This document shows, in pieces, positions 1-6,225 of a stretch of 6,225 nt of DNA. The notes under the pieces are model-generated. The model was not told where the DNA came from. It saw only the letters and a program-made list of their open reading frames with translations, and searched no databases. The DNA comes from Bacteroidetes/Chlorobi group bacterium ChocPot_Mid (GTDB taxonomy: Bacteria; Bacteroidota; Ignavibacteria; Kapaibacteriales; UBA2268), in the NCBI GenBank assembly GCA_003731675.1, contig RCNQ01000305.1, forward strand, positions 1 through 6,225. The letters run 5' to 3'. Within the stretch, counting starts at the first letter, position 1; each line of letters begins with the position of its first letter. The position numbers and the translations under genes are program-made.

Positions 1-66
1 GAATTTAATAAGTTATTTTGTTAATTTCAGCAAAAATGGTTTTAGCTTAGTTCTTTAATAATTGAT

Positions 67-1494
67 ATGGGTTTTATTAAACTTCCAAGGATTATGATAG
101 CCGGCTTAGGCGGTGATTCCGGGAAAACTTTTGTTTCTTGCGGACTATTAAGGTATTTTATGGATAAAGGTCTTGAAGTCAGCGGTTTTAAAAAAGGTCC
201 CGATTATATAGATTCTGCTTGGCTTAAATTGGCTAGTAAAAAGGAAGTGAGAAACCTTGATACTTATCTGATTCCCAAAAATGAGATTATTAAATCTTTT
301 ATAAAAAACGGAACAGCTTGCGATATTAGTATTATTGAAGGTAACAGAGGTCTGTTTGACGGATATGATTCTAAAGGGTCTCATAGCACTGCAGAACTTG
401 CGAAATTGCTTGGTTGTCCTGTTGTGTTGGTACTAACGGTAAAAAAAATAACGAGAACATCAGCGGCTTTGGTTTTGGGATGCAAGCTAATGGATAAAGA
501 TTTAAATATTGCAGGTGTCATTATCAATCAGCTGGCAGGAAAAAGACACGAAAGCATTATTCGTGAAACTATCGAAGATATTACTGGAATACCAGTGATT
601 GGTGCTATTCCGAAATTGAATTCGGAAGTTATGCCTTCAAGGCATTTGGGGTTGATTACACCTGACGAATACGAATTAGCTGAAAATGCAATTAAAATTT
701 CAGCCAAAGCTATTAATGATTATGTAGATACAGAAAAATTACTTAATATTGCTAAAGATTCATCATTAATACAAGATTATAAAAATGAATCTGATGAAAA
801 AAATAGTTCTTTGACAATATCACAGAGAAAAAATAAAATAAGGATAGGATACTTTTGCGACAGGATATTTTCTTTTTACTATCCCGAAAATCTTGAATCA
901 TTAGCAGACTTAGGGGTTGAGCTGATAAAAATTTCATCATATAATGATAAAATTCTGCCTGAAATTGATGCTTTGTACATTGGTGGTGGATTTCCTGAAA
1001 GCAATATTGAACTTTTAACATCAAACAAAGAACTTATGATGTCTTTGAAATCAGCAGTCGAATCAGGTTTACCTGTGTATGCAGAATGTGGAGGTCTGAT
1101 TTATCTTGGTGAATCTATTAATATTGATGGTAAAAATCATCAATTATCAGGAATATTACCAATTAAGTTCATGATGAGTAAAAAGCCAATGGGTCATGGT
1201 TACAGCGAAGCAATAGTAGATAATGACAATCCTTTTTTTAGTAATGGGACTGTTATGAGAAGTCATGAATTTCACTACTCATTCATTGATGAATCAGCTC
1301 CATACGTTAAGACATGTTTAAAGGTGCAAAGAGGAGTGGGAGCGATTGACAAAAGAGATGGGATTATTTATAAAAATGTTTTTGGAACATATTTGCATAT
1401 TCACGCACTGGGATTCAGGCAATGGGCTGAAGCGATGTTGAATCAGGCAAATAAATACAGGGTTGAATTATGCCGACACAAAAAGATGCAATAA
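67..1494 (+). CDS. dsrN: DsrN, siroheme amidase (cobyrinate a,c-diamide synthase family)
   Basis: Glutamine- and ATP-dependent amidase of the CobB/CbiA family, acting in the cytoplasm. In dsr clusters this family member (DsrN) is thought to amidate an acetate side chain of siroheme, giving the siroamide cofactor of DsrAB. The 475 residues show the expected two-domain layout. The N-terminal dethiobiotin-synthetase-like ATPase has a P-loop GLGGDSGKT (13-21), KKGPDYID (42-49) and EGNRGLFDG (91-99). The C-terminal class I-like glutaminase has YIGGGFPE (304-311), the nucleophile Cys341 in AECGGL, MGHGY (375-379), SHEFHYS (399-405) and the His pair in TYLHIH (441-446). The ATG at 67 has only a weak ribosome site. 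A second ATG at 94 would cut into the conserved PRIMIAGL start, so 67 is preferred. The 3' end overlaps the next gene by 25 nt. By sequence alone it could be a cobyrinate or Ni-sirohydrochlorin diamide synthase; the neighbours dsrL, dsrC, dsrM and dsrK make DsrN the better call. Confidence 0.88.
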   Translation: MGFIKLPRIMIAGLGGDSGKTFVSCGLLRYFMDKGLEVSGFKKGPDYIDSAWLKLASKKEVRNLDTYLIPKNEIIKSFIKNGTACDISIIEGNRGLFDGYDSKGSHSTAELAKLLGCPVVLVLTVKKITRTSAALVLGCKLMDKDLNIAGVIINQLAGKRHESIIRETIEDITGIPVIGAIPKLNSEVMPSRHLGLITPDEYELAENAIKISAKAINDYVDTEKLLNIAKDSSLIQDYKNESDEKNSSLTISQRKNKIRIGYFCDRIFSFYYPENLESLADLGVELIKISSYNDKILPEIDALYIGGGFPESNIELLTSNKELMMSLKSAVESGLPVYAECGGLIYLGESINIDGKNHQLSGILPIKFMMSKKPMGHGYSEAIVDNDNPFFSNGTVMRSHEFHYSFIDESAPYVKTCLKVQRGVGAIDKRDGIIYKNVFGTYLHIHALGFRQWAEAMLNQANKYRVELCRHKKMQ

Positions 1495-1907
1495 GGAATT
1501 TGATAGAAGTACTGAAGCAATGGCAACAAATCGAAGATGATGCTGTCAGGAATACTTCGAAAATTATTAAAAAAGCAGAAAATCCTTTAATTAAAATTAT
1601 TATGGAAATAATAAGGCAGGATTCAGCTATGCACAAAAGAATTCAACAGATGATAATTGATAATTTTGAAAAAGGACCAATATCACTCGATACAAAAGAG
1701 TTGAATTTATTTTGGGAATTGGTTGAGGAACACGATAAACTGGAAAGGAAAACAATAGAGATGGCTGAAAAAGCGATGAATGAAACTACTTCGCCTTTGG
1801 CTAATTATCTATTGAAATATTTGTTGGTTGATGAACAGAAACACAACCAACTGCTTGAAGAAATAGAAAAAGTTAAAAAAGGAATTTATCCTTATGGAAA
1901 AATATAA
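1470..1907 (+). CDS. Ferritin-like four-helix protein of unknown function in the dsr cluster
   Basis: I do not recognise a named family. The 145 residues look all-helical: four amphipathic stretches near 5-34, 38-67, 75-105 and 109-137, with no signal peptide or membrane segment, so probably cytoplasmic. Residues 11-67 align without gaps to 81-137 at a constant offset of 70. The alignment pairs E22/E92, P39-L40/P109-L110, D51/D121 and H55/H125. Helix 4 holds a canonical ExxH (E122-H125), while the matching site of helix 2 is SxxH (S52-H55). This suggests a ferritin or rubrerythrin-like bundle that might bind one or two metals; this is inferred and no rubredoxin domain is present. The ATG overlaps the end of dsrN by 25 nt, so translation is probably coupled. 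No strong Shine-Dalgarno precedes it, and an in-frame TTG at 1500 is a weaker alternative. A role in iron or redox supply to the Dsr proteins would be speculation. Confidence 0.72.
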   Translation: MPTQKDAIRNLIEVLKQWQQIEDDAVRNTSKIIKKAENPLIKIIMEIIRQDSAMHKRIQQMIIDNFEKGPISLDTKELNLFWELVEEHDKLERKTIEMAEKAMNETTSPLANYLLKYLLVDEQKHNQLLEEIEKVKKGIYPYGKI

Positions 1908-2003
1908 TTGAAATGAAAAATAATTTTGAAATTAAGTGATGTTAAATAATGCTTGGAGTAAATTGAATATTAAAGATAGAACTTTAGTATTTGATGAAAC
2001 AGG

Positions 2004-2009
2004 AAGGAG
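2004..2009 (+). promoter_or_regulatory. Strong ribosome binding site of dsrL
   Basis: AAGGAG lies six bases before the dsrL ATG. It is the best Shine-Dalgarno match in the window and fixes that start. The only other clearly strong site is the AGGAG at 3811-3815 before dsrC. Both genes follow intergenic gaps and so cannot rely on tight coupling to the gene before them. Confidence 0.85.
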
Positions 2010-2015
2010 ATATAA

Positions 2016-3758
2016 ATGCCAGTAGCAGTTAAAAAAACAAAAGTAGGAAGATTTGGAGGAAGGTCATCATCAGGTGGCTCAGGAGTCGAAACTTCTGCCT
2101 TGCGACCTGAACAAGTTGAAAAGAAGCCACCTTGCAGAGTGGGATGCCCTAATGAAACAAAAATAAGGGAAATTATTACAACAATTGCACAAACTGAAGC
2201 GAGAGGTAGGACTTATCCTGAATCATATAAATTAGCTTATGAGTTGTTGATTGAAAGGAATCCATTGCCAGCAGTATGTGGAAGAGTTTGTCCGCATCCT
2301 TGTGAAGGAGAATGTAATAGGCAGTATAAAGATGGTTCTGTTTCAATAAATAATATTGAGCGTTTCGTTGGTGATTATGCAATGGAACATGATTTTCCGA
2401 TTCCAAAACTGACGGAAGAACGATTTTCTGAAAAGATAGCAATAATCGGTTCTGGACCGGCAGGTTTGTCATGTGCATATCAACTTGCTCGTAGAGGATA
2501 TGAGAATATAACGATATATGAAGCATTCAGTAAAGCAGGTGGTATGCTGAGATACGGAATTCCTGATTATCGTTTACCTCAGGAGATTTTGGATAAGGAG
2601 ATTGAAAGGATATTGAAATTAGGAATTAATATAAAATACAATACTATAATTGGAAAAGATATTCCGTATGAAAAGTTGCAGGAAGATTATGATGCTATAT
2701 TTGTAGGTATTGGTGCCCATGCTGGTAAGAAGTTAGGTCTTGAGCATGAAGATGCACCGAACGTAATGTCTGGTGTTGAGTTTTTGAATAAGATAAATTC
2801 TGGTCAGAAAGTTGAAGTAGGAGACAAAGTTCTTGTGGTTGGTGGTGGTGATACTGCGATTGATGCCGCGAGAATAGCTAAAAGGCTTGGTGCTGATGTT
2901 ACTATTGTTTACAGAAGGACGAGAGCAGAAATGCCTGCAATAGAGGAAGAAATTGTTGGTGCTGAAGAAGAGGGAATAAAATTTCACTTTTTGGTTGCAC
3001 CCAAAGAATTGATAATGAACGGAGACAAGGTAGCTCAGATGGTATGTCAGGTTACTGAACTTGGTGAGCCAGATGCTTCAGGTCGCAGAAGACCTGTGCC
3101 AGTAGAGGGAAAAACAATTACAATTGATTGCTCATTATTAATTCCGGCGATTAGTCAGGAACCGAATTTTGATGGCTTAGACAATTTGCATGAGGGAAAA
3201 GATTGGGTTAAAGTTGATGAGAAATTCCAGGGATGTCTTGATAAAACTTTTTCAGGTGGTGATGTTTTGAATTTAGGATTAGTTACCATTGCCATTTATC
3301 AGGGAAGAAAAGCGGCAGAAACAATTCATTGTAAGTTCAGAGGTATTGAACCTGAACCTGAGCCAGAACAGGAAGTAGTTAAGCAAAATAGAATTGTAAT
3401 GTCTTATTATGTTGAAAAATTAAGAGCACAAGCAACTCATTTATCACCAGAAGAAAGGGTGAAGTATCTTGATAAAGAGATAACAAGCACATTAACTGAA
3501 GAACAGGTTAATGAAGAAGCAACAAGATGTTTTAGCTGTGGTAGCTGTTTCGATTGTGGAACTTGTTGGAGTATGTGTCAGGACCAGGTAATACATAAAC
3601 CATTGGAAAAATTCCAGCGATATACTTACAAACTTGATTTGTGCAAAGGATGTAACAAATGTGCTGAAGCTTGTCCTTGTGGTTATATTGAAATGAAAGA
3701 CCCAATGACTGGCAAATATGCACCACGAACAGAAGATGGTAAGGTCGTTTATCAATAA
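2016..3758 (+). CDS. dsrL: DsrL, NAD(P)H:acceptor oxidoreductase partner of sulfite reductase
   Basis: Cytoplasmic iron-sulfur flavoprotein related to the glutamate synthase small subunit (GltD). DsrL is known to pass electrons between NAD(P)H and DsrAB. In order it has a basic Gly/Ser-rich leader (1-25), N-terminal Fe-S cysteines (C40, C44, then C88, C92, C96, C100 in a CX3CX3CX3C array), the FAD motif GSGPAG (145-150), GGMLRYGIPDYRLP (175-188), the nucleotide motif GGGDTA (276-281) with YRRTR (299-303), and SGGD (413-416). A Glu-Pro hinge (445-453) follows, then a ferredoxin-like tail with CX2CX2CX3C (C511-C521) and CX2CX2CX3CP (C543-C553). The arginines after the second Rossmann motif resemble the GltD NADPH-phosphate pocket, suggesting NADPH use. 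At 580 residues it is shorter than the Allochromatium DsrL (about 650), and I see no room for the extra rhodanese-like segment I recall from that type. The start is fixed by AAGGAG six bases upstream. A generic GltD-ferredoxin fusion is the alternative, but dsrC next door argues for DsrL. Confidence 0.9.
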   Translation: MPVAVKKTKVGRFGGRSSSGGSGVETSALRPEQVEKKPPCRVGCPNETKIREIITTIAQTEARGRTYPESYKLAYELLIERNPLPAVCGRVCPHPCEGECNRQYKDGSVSINNIERFVGDYAMEHDFPIPKLTEERFSEKIAIIGSGPAGLSCAYQLARRGYENITIYEAFSKAGGMLRYGIPDYRLPQEILDKEIERILKLGINIKYNTIIGKDIPYEKLQEDYDAIFVGIGAHAGKKLGLEHEDAPNVMSGVEFLNKINSGQKVEVGDKVLVVGGGDTAIDAARIAKRLGADVTIVYRRTRAEMPAIEEEIVGAEEEGIKFHFLVAPKELIMNGDKVAQMVCQVTELGEPDASGRRRPVPVEGKTITIDCSLLIPAISQEPNFDGLDNLHEGKDWVKVDEKFQGCLDKTFSGGDVLNLGLVTIAIYQGRKAAETIHCKFRGIEPEPEPEQEVVKQNRIVMSYYVEKLRAQATHLSPEERVKYLDKEITSTLTEEQVNEEATRCFSCGSCFDCGTCWSMCQDQVIHKPLEKFQRYTYKLDLCKGCNKCAEACPCGYIEMKDPMTGKYAPRTEDGKVVYQ

Positions 3759-3821
3759 AAAAAATAAATAATATGAAATTTCTTTAAATAAATTTTTAAT
3801 AATTAATATCAGGAGTAAAAA

Positions 3822-4139
3822 ATGCCTTTATTTGAGTGGAAAAACGTAAAAATTCAAGTTGATGAAGATGGATTTATGGAAAATCCCGAAGAATGGAACG
3901 AAGAAGTTGCATTAGCTTTGGCATCAACAGAAGATGTTGCCGAATTGACAGAAGAACATTGGAAATTAATCAACTACTTGCGTGATTATTTCCAACAATA
4001 CGGCATCGCACCGATGATTCGTAAACTTTGCAAGGAAACAGGATTTCCTTTAAAGAAAGTTTATGAATTATTCCCTTCGGGACCAGCCAAAGGTGCATGT
4101 AAAGTTGCGGGATTAGCAAAACCGACAGGTTGCGTCTAA
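3822..4139 (+). CDS. dsrC: DsrC, sulfur-carrier protein (TusE/DsrC family)
   Basis: Small cytoplasmic sulfur-carrier protein that takes the reduced sulfur from DsrAB as a trisulfide bridging its two C-terminal cysteines and delivers it to the membrane complex DsrMKJOP. The 105 residues match the usual family length. The C-terminal arm carries GPAKGACKVAG and ends PTGCV. The two redox cysteines are C93 and the penultimate C104, separated by ten residues (CX10C) as in true DsrC; TusE-type relatives keep only the last one. An extra cysteine, C70, lies in the helical core. The start is fixed by AGGAG at 3811-3815, six bases before the ATG. It lies 63 nt after dsrL and is followed by two hairpins before dsrM, so its transcript may accumulate separately, which fits the high DsrC levels known in sulfate reducers. 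With both cysteines intact it should be functional. Confidence 0.97.
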   Translation: MPLFEWKNVKIQVDEDGFMENPEEWNEEVALALASTEDVAELTEEHWKLINYLRDYFQQYGIAPMIRKLCKETGFPLKKVYELFPSGPAKGACKVAGLAKPTGCV

Positions 4140-4149
4140 TATTTTGTTT

Positions 4150-4176
4150 CGCTATTATTTTGTATAAATAATAGTG
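4150..4176 (+). other. Hairpin just after dsrC
   Basis: CGCTATTATTT (4150-4160) pairs with AAATAATAGTG (4166-4176) around a 5-nt loop. The stem is 11 bp including one G-U pair, starting 11 nt after the dsrC stop codon. No U-run follows, so it is not a textbook terminator by itself. A role in protecting the 3' end of dsrC mRNA, together with the stronger hairpin downstream, is inferred. Confidence 0.45.
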
Positions 4177-4190
4177 CATTGAGAATTGAA

Positions 4191-4241
4191 AAAAAGAGTT
4201 CATTTATAACAAATATTTTTGATTTTAAATGAACTCTTTTT
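4191..4241 (+). terminator. Long inverted repeat between dsrC and dsrM, probable terminator or attenuator
   Basis: A perfect 16-bp inverted repeat, AAAAAGAGTTCATTTA (4191-4206) and TAAATGAACTCTTTTT (4226-4241), encloses a 19-nt loop. It begins with an A-run and ends in five T, so it could act as a bidirectional Rho-independent terminator. Only three base pairs are G-C and the T-run lies inside the stem, so termination is likely partial. It would lower dsrM-dsrK expression relative to dsrC, or mark a processed dsrC 3' end. Confidence 0.6.
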
Positions 4242-4272
4242 GAAATTAATTGAATTTAAAATTAATATTTGT

Positions 4273-4276
4273 GGAG
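4273..4276 (+). promoter_or_regulatory. Ribosome binding site deciding the dsrM start
   Basis: GGAG sits 3 nt before the ATG at 4280 and 9 nt before the ATG at 4286. The same 10-mer GGAGAAAATG recurs at 5200-5209 before dsrK, where the real start is 10 nt beyond the GGAG. The 4286 start therefore has the normal spacing and is preferred. Confidence 0.55.
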
Positions 4277-4285
4277 AAAATGCTG

Positions 4286-5212
4286 ATGATAATTATACAA
4301 ATACTATGCTATGGAGCGATTTTGATATTTTTTGTTGCATCACTATCAAGAATAATCAAAGTTGCTAAAATGCCTGTTCACCTCAGATGGGAACTATACC
4401 CTGTCCCTCACGAAAGAGGAAAAGCACATTACGGTGGTTCTAAGTTAGAAGAAAACGAATGGTGGAAAAAAGAACATAAAAAAGACAATATAAATGAAAT
4501 CAAGGAAATGGGGTTCGAGATTTTATTTCTAAAAGCTGTCTGGGAATTTAACCGAAGTTTATGGGTTGGCACATATCCATTCCATTTTGCTCTTTATATG
4601 ATGATAACCAATATGGTGCTTTTATTCATTGGAGGAGTATTTGTTTTATCAGGTGTTCCGGTAATGCCAGAATCATCAGGATTAGCTCTGATATTGTATT
4701 ATTTAATTTATTACATTGCATTAGTAGCATCAATTCTTGGTGTCTTCGGAGCAATAAGATTACTATTTTCAAGAATTGTTGATTATAACTTAAGAAAATT
4801 TAGTTCAGTTTCACATTATTTTAATATTCTATTAATTGGAGCTATTTATTTAACAGTTTTATTATGGCTAATCAGCGGGAACGACTTTGTAGGAACAATG
4901 ACAGCTTTTTATGCTTCAATGATTTCATTTTCTGCATTACCAAGCATTCCAACGATTGGTATCTGGCATTTAATTATCACTGCAATTTTTATTCTCTATA
5001 TGCCATTTACTCATATGAGTCACATGTATATGAAGTATTTCTTGTATCATTTGGTACGTTGGGAAGATGAAGAAAATAAATCAGGTACAACATTGTCAGA
5101 AAAATTAGGTAAGCAATTGGCATATCCCGTAAGCTGGTCAGCGGCTCATGTGGGTTCTGATGGCACAAAGACATGGGGTGAAGTTGTTACAAATATTCCG
5201 GAGAAAATGTAA
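4286..5212 (+). CDS. dsrM: DsrM, membrane cytochrome b of the DsrMKJOP complex (NarI-like)
   Basis: Integral inner-membrane diheme cytochrome b related to NarI and HmeC. It exchanges electrons with menaquinone and feeds DsrK for reduction of the DsrC trisulfide. From the ATG at 4286 it has 308 residues. Five hydrophobic segments lie near residues 2-20, 99-123, 132-161, 177-197 and 224-248. Between the first two is a charged loop containing MPVHLRWELYPVPHERGKAHYGG, shown as two pieces here: MPVHLRWELYPVPHERG (29-45) and KAHYGG (46-51), typical of this family. Candidate heme-ligand histidines are H100 (PFHFALY), H177 (SHYF), H228 (IWHL), H243 and H246 (THMSHMYMKYF). The reading frame is open back to a TTG at 4250, and an ATG at 4280 is also possible. 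The stop codon is one base before the dsrK ATG, so the two are surely co-translated. The dsrC hairpins separate it from upstream genes. Confidence 0.9.
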   Translation: MIIIQILCYGAILIFFVASLSRIIKVAKMPVHLRWELYPVPHERGKAHYGGSKLEENEWWKKEHKKDNINEIKEMGFEILFLKAVWEFNRSLWVGTYPFHFALYMMITNMVLLFIGGVFVLSGVPVMPESSGLALILYYLIYYIALVASILGVFGAIRLLFSRIVDYNLRKFSSVSHYFNILLIGAIYLTVLLWLISGNDFVGTMTAFYASMISFSALPSIPTIGIWHLIITAIFILYMPFTHMSHMYMKYFLYHLVRWEDEENKSGTTLSEKLGKQLAYPVSWSAAHVGSDGTKTWGEVVTNIPEKM

Positions 5213-5213
5213 T

Positions 5214-6225
5214 ATGACAGTCAGAAAAGATATAAAAGTAAAAGATTTGAGTAAAGGTAATGAACCTCTTATTGAACTCGACCCTCAGGATTTTTCACCG
5301 CTACCTCCTCCTTATGATAAACTGGAGGATTTACCGGGTTTCAAAAGACTAAAAGAAGCTGAAAAAAAAGAGAATGTCGTTAATCTCGATGGAGTTCTTA
5401 TTGGTGGTTTACCCGTTCCTAAATCAAAGGAAGAAGAAGAGAAATACGTGGAAGCTTTTATAAGAGGAATTAAAAAGCTTTTCTCGAAAGAAGACAATTG
5501 GACTTTCCTGCAACCATTGGTTTTATCAATGGAACATTGTGCCCAATGTCAGTCATGCTCTGATGAATGTCCGATTTACGAAGGAAGCGGATATCAGGAA
5601 ATTTACAGACCAACTTTCAGAGCTGAAGTGTTAAGAAAATTATACTTCAAATACGGAAAACCTGGTAATAGTCTGATGAGAAAATTTCAACACGGAGATA
5701 TTGAGGTAAATTGGAATTTAATCTCACGGCTTTATGAACTTTCTTATCGTTGCACTCTTTGCAGACGTTGTGCCCAAGCATGTCCAATCAGTGTTGACAA
5801 CGGACTTATATCACGTGAGCTGAGAAAACTTTTCAGCCAGGAATTAGGATTCTATACTCGTTCCTTACATGAAAAAGGGACAGTACAACATTTGCAGGTT
5901 GGCTCAAGCACAGGTATGAATGACCTTGCTGTCAAGGATAATATTGAATTTATTGATGAAGACATCTCAGAGCGAACAGGAATGGATATCAAAACACCTT
6001 GGGATAAAGCTGGTGCAGATGTTTTAGTGATTCATAATGCTGGAGAAATCATTGCTTGGCCCGATAATCCAGGTGCTTTCGCAGTTATACTCGAAGCCGC
6101 AGGGATTTCATGGACTATGTCAAGCGAAATAACAGGTTACGATGGTGTAAATTATGGCTTATTCTATGACGATGTACAGTATGCAAGAATTTATGCCAAG
6201 CACATGGAAGTTGCTAAAAAATTAG
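5214..6225 (+). CDS. dsrK: DsrK, HdrD-like iron-sulfur subunit of DsrMKJOP (3' end missing)
   Basis: Partial gene, open to the right edge with 337 complete codons seen. DsrK is the catalytic subunit facing the cytoplasm that is thought to cleave the DsrC trisulfide, as HdrD does the CoM-CoB heterodisulfide. Two [4Fe-4S] motifs are present: C109-A-Q-C112-Q-S-C115-S-D-E-C119-P and C180-T-L-C183-R-R-C186-A-Q-A-C190-P. A proline-rich segment (PLPPPYDKL, 29-37) and a charged region precede them. The start of the first cysteine-rich (CCG) domain follows from about residue 265 (GADVLVIHNAGE). The cysteines that bind the special noncubane cluster in HdrB/HdrD relatives lie beyond the window, so activity cannot be judged. 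GGAG at 5200-5203 is ten bases before the ATG, and the gene starts one base after the dsrM stop. Confidence 0.93.
   Translation, partial: MTVRKDIKVKDLSKGNEPLIELDPQDFSPLPPPYDKLEDLPGFKRLKEAEKKENVVNLDGVLIGGLPVPKSKEEEEKYVEAFIRGIKKLFSKEDNWTFLQPLVLSMEHCAQCQSCSDECPIYEGSGYQEIYRPTFRAEVLRKLYFKYGKPGNSLMRKFQHGDIEVNWNLISRLYELSYRCTLCRRCAQACPISVDNGLISRELRKLFSQELGFYTRSLHEKGTVQHLQVGSSTGMNDLAVKDNIEFIDEDISERTGMDIKTPWDKAGADVLVIHNAGEIIAWPDNPGAFAVILEAAGISWTMSSEITGYDGVNYGLFYDDVQYARIYAKHMEVAKKL

Noticed and set aside
2..58. An 18-codon open frame ending in TAA just before dsrN, possibly the tail of an upstream gene
   Set aside because: The residues match no Dsr protein end that I recognise, and so short a stretch can be open by chance in AT-rich DNA.
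1963..1990. A sigma70-like promoter before dsrL (TTGAAT, 16-nt spacer, TAGTAT)
   Set aside because: Each box matches only four of six consensus bases, and such matches are common in AT-rich spacers. The nearby TTTG is also one base off the Bacteroidota -7 pattern.
2176..2526. A 116-codon frame on the minus strand within dsrL
   Set aside because: It is antisense to strongly conserved DsrL coding sequence, has no recognisable domain, and is a shadow frame.
3759..3821. A promoter or terminator in the dsrL-dsrC spacer
   Set aside because: The spacer is nearly all A and T. The only inverted repeat is a weak AAATTT pair, and TAATAAT at 3797-3803 would place the transcript start on the ribosome site.
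4561..4782. A second plus-strand frame inside dsrM
   Set aside because: It overlaps conserved transmembrane helices of DsrM in another frame and has no family features.
1..6225. CRISPR arrays, tRNA or rRNA genes, insertion sequences
   Set aside because: No repeat-spacer pattern, cloverleaf, transposase fragment or terminal repeats were seen on either strand.

Overview
The window is a block of dissimilatory sulfite reductase (dsr) accessory genes, all on the + strand and close together: dsrN, a small ferritin-like gene, dsrL, dsrC, dsrM and the first part of dsrK, which runs off the right edge. The DNA is clearly AT-rich, with AT-rich spacers and frequent AGA and ATA codons. dsrL and dsrC have clear Shine-Dalgarno sequences. 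The gene content points to an anaerobic bacterium with a reductive or disproportionating sulfur metabolism, or to a phototrophic or chemotrophic sulfur oxidiser. DsrL directly before dsrC, without dsrEFH in between, fits the arrangement reported for uncultured sulfite/sulfate reducers better than that of classical sulfur oxidisers. An AT-rich lineage of the Bacteroidota/Ignavibacteriota/Kapabacteria type is possible, but this is a guess from composition and gene content.

Layout. Positions 1-66 are an AT-rich lead-in with no supportable gene. dsrN (67-1494) encodes the glutamine-dependent amidase thought to convert siroheme to siroamide for DsrAB. It overlaps by 25 nt a 145-residue helical protein (1470-1907) whose two halves align at a constant 70-residue offset and share Glu, Asp and His at positions expected of a ferritin-like diiron bundle. 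A 108-nt spacer leads to dsrL (2016-3758), a GltD-like flavin/Fe-S NAD(P)H oxidoreductase with a C-terminal two-cluster ferredoxin. dsrC (3822-4139), the sulfur-carrier protein, follows after 63 nt and is closed by two hairpins (4150-4176 and 4191-4241). Then come dsrM (about 4286-5212), a five-helix cytochrome b, and dsrK (5214 to beyond 6225), a HdrD-like iron-sulfur protein.

How the genes work together (established for the families). DsrAB carries siroheme amidated by DsrN. It receives electrons, in DsrL-containing organisms via DsrL from NAD(P)H, and loads the reduced sulfur onto the two C-terminal cysteines of DsrC as a trisulfide. The membrane complex DsrMK(JOP) reduces that trisulfide with quinol electrons, releasing sulfide and regenerating DsrC. 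dsrAB and dsrJOP are not in the window.

The least explained element is the small ferritin-like gene between dsrN and dsrL. The strongest regulatory signal is the 16-bp perfect inverted repeat between dsrC and dsrM.
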